From positions 1 to 12,092 of the forward strand of contig JAOUKW010000085.1 in the NCBI GenBank assembly GCA_029882335.1: a DNA stretch of 12,092 bases. Direction: 5' to 3'. The translations under genes were made by a program, and so were the position numbers. Positions 7,241-12,092 of this stretch are shown here, piece after piece. The stretch comes from Candidatus Heimdallarchaeota archaeon. Its GTDB lineage: Archaea > Asgardarchaeota > Heimdallarchaeia > Heimdallarchaeales > Kariarchaeaceae. Numbering within the stretch: the first letter of the stretch is position 1; each line of letters starts with the position of its first letter. Under the pieces are notes generated by a model. The model saw only the letters and a list, made by a program, of their open reading frames with translations. It searched no databases and was not told the DNA's origin.

Positions 7241-8788
7241 ATGGAAAATATGATAAGCAAACTGGGTAAAGTCATTGCACTATTAAAAGATCGATTGTAT
7301 GCTGATGATCTTGATGGAATTACTCAGATTTTAGATAAAAATAAAGAATTAATTGAAGAACAAAAAGGAAATATTGACCTTTTGGTATTGAAAGCACGAT
7401 TTTACCGTCAAAATCGTGAATATGAACTAGCAACAAAAATAATTTCATCACTGAAAAAAAAGGTCCCATATGAGAATGAAATTAATAAAATTAAAGTACT
7501 TGTTGAATATGAAAATTTACAGGTTTCGCTTCATAGATACCAAGAAATTCAGGTAGAATCAATTAATACACAAGAAAGAAATAATAATTTAAATCAAATC
7601 GAAGAGTTAATTTCCCATTTGTCTGTTGATGAACAAGAAGCAATCATAGGAGAAATTGCTCTGTTTTATAATTTAAAGGGTTTATATTTGTATTATACTC
7701 ATCAGATGGCTGAAAGCATGGAGTGTTTTTCTAAAAGTATTTCAACTTTAATAAAAATAAATGACAAATATCATTACTTAATAGTGATGGTGAATAAGGG
7801 ATTTTGTCATATTTACATTGGTGAATGGAAGGAAGCAGAATATTGTTTTGAGCAGGTTTATGGTATTGCCTGTCTGATTTCAGATCAAGAATATAGATAT
7901 TGGATTTATAATGGGTATCTTCTATTAAATCTTTTTAAAAGTAATCTAGATGAGTGTATTTCATATTATTATAAAGGGTTAGATATCATTCAATCTCTTG
8001 ATTTACCAAAACTAGAAGGTGATTTATTGGTAACTGTGGGATTGATCTATTGGGAACAAAATAATTTTACCATGGCAAGAGAAAGCTTTCAGCAAATTAT
8101 GAAGCTGCCAATGGATAAAATTAATCCGGTAACACTAGCATTGGCATTATTTTATCAATATTGGATTTATTTGGAACAGGAAAATAAAGAACAAGCGCAG
8201 CTAATCCTTAGTACATTAAAATCAATGCAACTAAGATCAAATGATCCATTTTTCGAATACGGTTTGAAGGTATCAGAAATTCTTTTACTAAAATACAGTG
8301 ATGATCCACAAGATAAATTAGAAGCAAAGAAGGAATTAATCTCATTACATGAGGCAGATGTAGGAAATCTACATATATCTCAAGTGTTAATGATTCTATT
8401 AATTCAACTTCTCATGGATGAATATATAATTACTAGACAATCGGCAACATTGGAAGAAATTTTTGGTATTGCAAAAGAACTCTCTGAAATTGGATTGTTA
8501 AAAGGCATTTATTCTCTTACAATAGATTCAACTTTGATTATTGCAATAATATATTTACTTAATAATGATTTACAAAGTTGTCATAGGGAATTAACTGAAG
8601 CATTAGAAATCTCAATACAGAAAGATATAACTGTTCAAAGAGAGAGGATAAAAACCGATTATGATGTATTATTTAAAATGGGTAACATTGATGATAATCT
8701 AAGAGAAAATGTAATATCAATGTTGAATTTTGAAATTCATAATTTAGGTAAAATAAAAGACCATATTAGTAGAGACAATCGGTTATAG
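7241..8788 (+). CDS. TPR-type helical repeat protein
   Basis: Protein of 515 residues made almost wholly of amphipathic helix pairs. Clear tetratricopeptide-like units are at ~139-172 (YNLKGLYLYYTHQMAESMEC), ~181-214 (NKGFCHIYIGEWKEAEYCFE) and ~261-294 (LLVTVGLIYWEQNNFTMARE), with weaker ones at ~50-75, 221-254 and 300-330. The rest is likely diverged solenoid repeats. There is no signal peptide, membrane helix or catalytic domain, so it should be a soluble scaffold. Such stand-alone TPR proteins are abundant in Asgard genomes; partners cannot be read from sequence. ATG 7241 and ATG 7250 are both possible starts; neither has a convincing Shine-Dalgarno, and the upstream TATA candidate is weak. 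It is a single-gene unit, divergent from the DUF2804 gene and convergent with the RraA-like gene. Confidence 0.82.
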   Translation: MENMISKLGKVIALLKDRLYADDLDGITQILDKNKELIEEQKGNIDLLVLKARFYRQNREYELATKIISSLKKKVPYENEINKIKVLVEYENLQVSLHRYQEIQVESINTQERNNNLNQIEELISHLSVDEQEAIIGEIALFYNLKGLYLYYTHQMAESMECFSKSISTLIKINDKYHYLIVMVNKGFCHIYIGEWKEAEYCFEQVYGIACLISDQEYRYWIYNGYLLLNLFKSNLDECISYYYKGLDIIQSLDLPKLEGDLLVTVGLIYWEQNNFTMARESFQQIMKLPMDKINPVTLALALFYQYWIYLEQENKEQAQLILSTLKSMQLRSNDPFFEYGLKVSEILLLKYSDDPQDKLEAKKELISLHEADVGNLHISQVLMILLIQLLMDEYIITRQSATLEEIFGIAKELSEIGLLKGIYSLTIDSTLIIAIIYLLNNDLQSCHRELTEALEISIQKDITVQRERIKTDYDVLFKMGNIDDNLRENVISMLNFEIHNLGKIKDHISRDNRL

Positions 8789-8818
8789 ACTATTTATACA
8801 TATATCTGGATTTAAGAA

Positions 8819-8845
8819 TTTTTACCTATTCACATGATAATTTTT
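8819..8845 (+). terminator. T-run terminator region after TPR gene
   Basis: Two TTTTT runs (8819-8823, 8841-8845) follow the TPR stop by 30 and 52 bp. The second runs into the perfect 14-bp palindrome TTTGTAATTACAAA (8843-8856). There is no GC hairpin, so this would be archaeal T-run termination in the 100-bp convergent gap. Confidence 0.35.
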
Positions 8846-8888
8846 GTAATTACAAACTTCCAAAGCAACATCAGATTCAAAGAATCAA

Positions 8889-9539
8889 TTAATCTTTCAA
8901 GTTTAGGAAATCCATATATTTAAATTCACCAGATTCGTCAACTGCCTCTCCAGATTCGAGGTTATCAACTATTTGTTTTTCAAGTTTCGCGATTTCAATA
9001 GTGAGTGTAATTACTTCTTCTATTTTCTCTTTGGGTATGACAACTACCCCATTGCTATCCGCAACGATGAGGTCTTCTGGATTTATAATGATATTATTAA
9101 TTTGAATTTGATCATTTACTGAGACTTGATATAATCTATTCCTTGGTGATTTAATGGCTACACCCCGTGAAAACATCGGATAATTAATTTCATCAATTTC
9201 ATCAATATCTCTACAAACTCCATCCAGTATCGTTCCTTGAATCCCCTTTAGTTTAGCAGAAGTTGATAAAATACCCCCCCAAATTGCAACCTCTAGATTA
9301 CCATTGCTGGTCATAATAATGATATTGTCTTCATTTGCTTTACTAATTGCATCGATAGCTAATGGCATTGGATTTTCAATAATTATATCCGTGAATTGAA
9401 CTGTAATTGCTTTACCATAAATCTTCATATTCATATTATTTTGAAGTTTTATTCCTTCCAATATTCCGTCAAGGTTTAACTTATCCATTGCATCGGAAAT
9501 ATTTGCAGTTGAAACAGTTTCTAATAAATTTAAGTTCAT
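8889..9539 (-). CDS. RraA-like protein (HMG aldolase / oxaloacetate decarboxylase fold)
   Basis: Protein of 216 residues spanning the whole RraA-like fold. Key blocks are the N-terminal TANISDAMDKL (11-21), WGGILSTSAKLKGIQG (87-102), TILDGVCRDIDEI (103-115), YPMFSRGVA (120-128) and the closing LIVADSNGVVVIP (157-169). Gly89, Arg110, Asp111 and Glu114 fit the glycine-x20-Arg-Asp-x2-acid pattern that I recall for metal-dependent 4-hydroxy-4-methyl-2-oxoglutarate aldolase/oxaloacetate decarboxylase members. An aldolase or decarboxylase role is therefore more likely than RNase E inhibition, which belongs to certain bacterial RraA proteins. The substrate is unknown and no pathway genes adjoin. In archaea this domain is sometimes fused to hexulose-6-phosphate synthase; here it stands alone. 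A TATA box ~36 nt upstream implies a very short leader. The WGG codons contain a run of seven G on the coding strand. Confidence 0.88.
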   Translation of the reverse strand: MNLNLLETVSTANISDAMDKLNLDGILEGIKLQNNMNMKIYGKAITVQFTDIIIENPMPLAIDAISKANEDNIIIMTSNGNLEVAIWGGILSTSAKLKGIQGTILDGVCRDIDEIDEINYPMFSRGVAIKSPRNRLYQVSVNDQIQINNIIINPEDLIVADSNGVVVIPKEKIEEVITLTIEIAKLEKQIVDNLESGEAVDESGEFKYMDFLNLKD

Positions 9540-9569
9540 AGTTGTATATCTTATACCATTTATTAGTTG

Positions 9570-9580
9570 ATTTTTATAGC
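9570..9580 (-). promoter_or_regulatory. TATA box of RraA-like gene
   Basis: The minus strand reads GCTATAAAAAT, a near-consensus archaeal TATA box centred ~36 nt before the ATG, giving a leader of about 10 nt. Immediately upstream, at the BRE position, lies the first TAAATTTA element. Confidence 0.5.
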
Positions 9581-9584
9581 GATT

Positions 9585-9631
9585 TAAATTTAGAACTAAA
9601 TTATCTAAATTTATTGATTAATATAAATTTA
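9585..9631. repeat. Three TAAATTTA elements between divergent genes
   Basis: The palindromic octamer TAAATTTA occurs at 9585-9592, 9606-9613 and 9624-9631, with starts 21 and 18 bp apart. The first two lie inside a larger inverted repeat, TAAATTTAGA-9 bp-TCTAAATTTA. The same octamer is the centre of the 18-bp palindrome at 2745-2762. The spacing near two helical turns suggests cooperative binding of one regulator beside the RraA-like promoter. Confidence 0.4.
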
Positions 9632-9715
9632 CTGCTTTTTCAAAGTATTTACGAAATAAAACTACTCTTCACATTATATTTATTGAAGTAGATTAATCAG
9701 AAATCTATTTTTCTG

Positions 9716-9728
9716 TAATATATATTTA
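9716..9728 (+). promoter_or_regulatory. TATA-type promoter of zinc-ribbon membrane protein gene
   Basis: TAATATATATTTA is centred ~32 nt before ATG 9754, predicting transcript start near 9748 and a leaderless mRNA. Just downstream stands AGGTGAT (9731-9737), a strong Shine-Dalgarno match, but 16 nt from the ATG; it would not be in a leaderless transcript. Only one of the two signals is likely to be functional. Confidence 0.4.
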
Positions 9729-9753
9729 GAAGGTGATTTAATAATTCAAACTA

Positions 9754-10236
9754 ATGGAATTAACAAATAAATCTTTATGCTATAATTGTGATAGTACAGA
9801 AACAGATCCATATACAATATATTTTGCAAATACAACAAAAACACTAGTGTCTAATATATCTACAGGGATTAGCTCAAGACAAACCCGGTATAAAAATTTG
9901 GAGATGAATACTGACTATCTTTGTACGCAATGTGTGTTCGGTTATTGGAAAAAGAGGGTTATGATAAAGGTGATTTTGATTGGGCTATTTTTGTCTCTTG
10001 CCTATGGGAATTACTATTATTGGAATTTGAAATTTATTGCATATTTTCTATTGCTGGTGGTCTTAATACAAAGTATAATTATCTATATGATTTGGAATGA
10101 ATCTCAACAAATAAGAGGACAGCAACTAGTAAAAAGCCTGAAAAATAAGGAAATAAAAGAAAATGGGTATGATGTAATATGGGATGAGGAAGAGTATCAA
10201 ATAAGAAAGAGTAGGATATACAATAATAATTATTAA
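9754..10236 (+). CDS. Hypothetical zinc-ribbon-like protein with two membrane helices
   Basis: I do not recognise a family. Its 160 residues begin with two Cys pairs, CYNC (Cys9, Cys12) and CTQC (Cys57, Cys60), 44 residues apart, which could together bind one zinc ion. Two hydrophobic helices follow (about 69-88 and 93-113) with a very short turn, then a charged C-terminal tail (116-160, EEEYQIRKSRIY near the end). The basic WKKR before helix 1 suggests that both termini face the cytoplasm. A role as a small membrane adaptor or sensor is possible but not shown. An in-frame TAA at 9742 makes ATG 9754 the first available ATG. It is divergent from the RraA-like gene and followed by a T-run terminator, so it is a single-gene unit. 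Confidence 0.7.
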   Translation: MELTNKSLCYNCDSTETDPYTIYFANTTKTLVSNISTGISSRQTRYKNLEMNTDYLCTQCVFGYWKKRVMIKVILIGLFLSLAYGNYYYWNLKFIAYFLLLVVLIQSIIIYMIWNESQQIRGQQLVKSLKNKEIKENGYDVIWDEEEYQIRKSRIYNNNY

Positions 10237-10245
10237 TGATATATT

Positions 10246-10257
10246 GGTTTTTTATTA
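10246..10257 (+). terminator. T-run terminator after zinc-ribbon gene
   Basis: GGTTTTTTATTA begins 10 bp after the stop codon. Six T in a row without a stable stem is typical of archaeal intrinsic termination. Confidence 0.4.
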
Positions 10258-10611
10258 TTAAAAATGTGAAAAATAAAAATTTGAGTACAAAAAAGATCAT
10301 TACCAAGGGAATTGCAAATTGAAACTTACTTACGTCTTTAATTAAAATTTTATCAATTTGTTAAAATTGGCAAATAATTTAAGAATAATTGTAGTATAAA
10401 ATACCCAATAGGTTGTACAAACTCCAAATTGTGTAATAATTAGAATGAAATAAAAAAAAATCATAAATACAATAAATTAGAAATATGATAATAATCACAG
10501 TATAAATAATTGTATTAAATCACTAATAATTTAAATTTCTTTATTTTACTGAAAAAAATGGAATCTTCGATTAGATTAATCAAACTTCGAATATCGGGGT
10601 GAAATTAAAAA

Positions 10612-10662
10612 ATGTTACTCAGTAAATATTTCACAAATAATGAAAAATTTAAATATAACTAA
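10612..10662 (+). CDS. Possible 16-residue leader ORF before receptor gene
   Basis: GGGGTGA at 10596-10602 stands 9 nt before ATG 10612, the strongest ribosome site in the window. The ORF reads MLLSKYFTNNEKFKYN and stops at TAA 10660-10662, 15 bp before the GTG of the receptor and in the same frame. It may be a leader peptide, a remnant of a longer receptor N-terminus cut by a stop, or chance. The peptide shows no signal of its own. The receptor TATA box lies inside it. Confidence 0.25.
   Translation: MLLSKYFTNNEKFKYN
10648..10658 (+). promoter_or_regulatory. TATA-type promoter of receptor gene
   Basis: TTTAAATATAA is centred ~24 nt before GTG 10678, so the transcript would begin at or next to the start codon. 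This supports GTG as a leaderless start and competes with a longer transcript that would include the mini-ORF. Confidence 0.4.
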
Positions 10663-10677
10663 ATTTCACTTCATTTT

Positions 10678-11919
10678 GTGGTTACAAGAGAGAATATACC
10701 CAAGATTAAATCAAACGAGCAAAAAAACAAAATATTTCAAATTCTTGAATTATTATTAGTTATTCCGCTTACACTCCCGTTTGTAGTTGTTTTTTTAACT
10801 CCCAATAATACATACTTTGGATGGAATCTAGTAGAATGGTTTAGATTTATGATTATATTGCCTTTGGGTGCATTAATTATGATCCCTGTTATTAGTTACT
10901 ATCTTGGTACCAGTGATTATCGATTTAAAATATTATTACATTCAACCCTACTTGCAGTTTTAGTCTCATTGTTAGTATTTATGGCAATCGGGATTGATGT
11001 ATTTAATCCTAATGCAAAATTGCTAAATTCAATGCTGTCATTTGGCTCTATCCTTTTAATTATAACTCCTCCTGCAATTGGGATTATTATGACTTTATTT
11101 AGTGAAACAAATACTCATTTAGTAGAGGTTAATCGTGTCATGGAGGTTGCAATTAACGGGGATTATACGATTCAAATTAGTAAACCTAAGACATTATCAG
11201 ATTCAGTATTTGGTCCTATTGCAGATACTTTAAATAGTCTTATCCATACAACCCATCTACTTCTTGAAAATAATATGTCGACTATTGATGATATCAATCA
11301 ATCTTCAAAAATCGTATCAGATAATACCAACCTCATCCTAACCTCAACAGAGGAGGTTACTTCTACAGTTGAATCTATGGCTGATACATTAAACTTACAA
11401 TCAGAACGGATAACTAGTCTATATGGTGTCACTACCAATTTAAATGAAACAATCAAAGGTATTGTAGATCAAATTCAAACAAATGCTTCAATCGTATCTA
11501 ACATATCATTGCAAACAAGTGTGCTTGCCTTGAATGCAGGAATCGAGGCATCAAGAGCAGGTGATTATGGTAGGGGATTTGCCGTGGTGGCAGAAAATGT
11601 AAGAAAACTCTCTGAAGATACAAAGAAGGCAGTAAATCAAATATCTGAAGTTTCAGTCACTATTTCTGAACTACTACAAAGTTCTTTCTATCGAACTTCT
11701 GAGTTAGTAAACGAATTACAAGCTATGGCAGAAGAATCTTCTGCCTCTGCTGAAGAAATAACAGCTGCAACTGAAGAAATAGCAAATTCCATCTCTGATC
11801 TATCAGTGTCTTCAGATAAACTCCATGATCGTGCATCTAAATCTATTGAGGAGTTAATGGTTGCTGGTTTAAGAAAATATTTTTCTAAAACAAAAGTCGA
11901 ACCCTTACAATCCATATAA
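10678..11919 (+). CDS. Methyl-accepting chemotaxis-type receptor with four-helix membrane domain
   Basis: Protein of 413 residues. Four hydrophobic segments (about 19-41, 55-77, 83-106 and 116-141) are joined by short loops, leaving no extracytoplasmic sensor domain. A HAMP-like stretch follows (~142-190), then a long coiled-coil signalling hairpin. The tip is near-canonical: LQTSVLALNAGIEASRAG around Glu290, then GRGFAVVAENVRKLSE, the contact surface for CheA and CheW. Glu-Glu pairs in small-residue settings at 225-226, 352-353, 359-360 and 366-367 fit CheR/CheB methylation sites on both arms, equidistant from the tip. It should thus signal to a CheA kinase, but no che genes are present here. 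With no sensor domain it may sense within the membrane (energy state, lipid, light or a partner protein). There is no C-terminal CheR-tether pentapeptide. It starts at GTG and is followed after 24 bp by another membrane protein. Confidence 0.9.
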   Translation: MVTRENIPKIKSNEQKNKIFQILELLLVIPLTLPFVVVFLTPNNTYFGWNLVEWFRFMIILPLGALIMIPVISYYLGTSDYRFKILLHSTLLAVLVSLLVFMAIGIDVFNPNAKLLNSMLSFGSILLIITPPAIGIIMTLFSETNTHLVEVNRVMEVAINGDYTIQISKPKTLSDSVFGPIADTLNSLIHTTHLLLENNMSTIDDINQSSKIVSDNTNLILTSTEEVTSTVESMADTLNLQSERITSLYGVTTNLNETIKGIVDQIQTNASIVSNISLQTSVLALNAGIEASRAGDYGRGFAVVAENVRKLSEDTKKAVNQISEVSVTISELLQSSFYRTSELVNELQAMAEESSASAEEITAATEEIANSISDLSVSSDKLHDRASKSIEELMVAGLRKYFSKTKVEPLQSI

Positions 11920-11943
11920 TACATAAGGATTGATTACAAAGAT

Positions 11944-12092
11944 ATGATTGAACAGTTCTCCTATAATATTTTAATATCAATTAGCTTTATCTTGATAATA
12001 TTTGTGTTAGTGATCTCTTTTTTAAAAAAATCTGAGAAATATATGGTTATTACTGCATATGGGATATTATTACAATATATTTTGTTTGTTAC
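11944..12092 (+). CDS. Membrane protein, N-terminal part (runs off window)
   Basis: The frame is open from ATG 11944 to the window end: 49 codons and 2 extra bases. Two hydrophobic segments are visible, about residues 7-27 (ILISISFILIIFVLVISF) and 34-49 (MVITAYGILLQYILF), joined by the basic KKSEKY turn. It begins 24 bp after the receptor stop, with a weak AAGGAT at 11925-11930 and no separate TATA box, so it is probably co-transcribed with the receptor and may be its sensing partner. The family cannot be told from this fragment. Confidence 0.65.
   Translation, partial: MIEQFSYNILISISFILIIFVLVISFLKKSEKYMVITAYGILLQYILFV

Larger units (their letters stand above)
10237..10677. other. 441-bp AT-rich intergenic region
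   Basis: It holds the terminator of the upstream gene, several weak dyads (CAATTT-gtta-AAATTG at 10354-10369, TTGTACAA near 10414, GATTA-gat-TAATC near 10570), a GGGGTGA Shine-Dalgarno-like site with a mini-ORF, and the receptor promoter. I see no tRNA, no clear structured RNA and no other ORF with coding character between about 10260 and 10590. Confidence 0.6.

Noticed and set aside
8843..8856. 14-bp palindrome TTTGTAATTACAAA as an operator
   Set aside because: It lies between two converging 3' ends rather than at a promoter. It more likely belongs to termination or is chance in AT-rich DNA.
10079..10306. Minus-strand open frame of 75 codons
   Set aside because: The hydrophobic, Phe/Leu-rich product is the mirror of an A-rich coding sequence and T-run terminator; no promoter or conserved motif.
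10237..10677. CRISPR array, tRNA or structured RNA in the long intergenic region
   Set aside because: There are no repeated spacered units, no cloverleaf with a TTC-containing arm, and only weak A/T dyads.
11688..11924. Minus-strand open frame of 78 codons
   Set aside because: It is antisense to the receptor coiled coil; its Ser/Ala-rich content mirrors the heptads.

Overview
The window is AT-rich (roughly 30 % GC by eye) and carries eleven supportable protein genes, two of them cut by the window ends, plus one doubtful leader ORF. It looks archaeal. Several starts have an A/T-only TATA-like box about 24-36 nt upstream and no usable Shine-Dalgarno. Some gene ends are followed by plain T-runs without a GC hairpin. 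The first gene ends like an archaeal cell-surface protein: repeated beta domains, a Ser/Pro/Asp linker, one C-terminal membrane helix and a basic tail. My best guess is an Asgard (Heimdallarchaeia-like) archaeon, but that rests on style rather than on a marker gene.

Layout. 1-785: 3' end of a surface protein with two copies of a Trp-rich repeat. 1018-2607: cytoplasmic CocE/NonD (S15) alpha/beta-hydrolase. 2788-3540: winged-helix regulator with a perfect 18-bp palindrome in its promoter region. 3618-4418: calcineurin-like metallophosphoesterase. 4428-5933 (minus): Eco57I/PglX-like N6-adenine DNA methyltransferase without a nuclease partner, ending 9 bp from the phosphoesterase stop. 5997-7058 (minus): DUF2804 protein. 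7241-8788: TPR-type helical repeat protein. 8889-9539 (minus): RraA-like aldolase-fold protein. 9754-10236: small zinc-ribbon-like protein with two membrane helices. 10237-10677: 441 bp that are mostly non-coding. 10678-11919: chemoreceptor-type protein with four membrane helices and a complete methyl-accepting signalling hairpin. 11944-end: start of another membrane protein, probably co-transcribed with the receptor.

Most genes appear to be single transcription units with their own promoters. The likely co-transcribed pairs are the receptor with the terminal membrane protein and, less surely, DUF2804 with the methyltransferase. I see no CRISPR array, tRNA, rRNA, insertion sequence or recognisable multi-gene defence system. 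The best leads are the promoter palindromes and TAAATTTA repeats, the receptor without a sensor domain and the in-frame mini-ORF before it, and the solitary methyltransferase.
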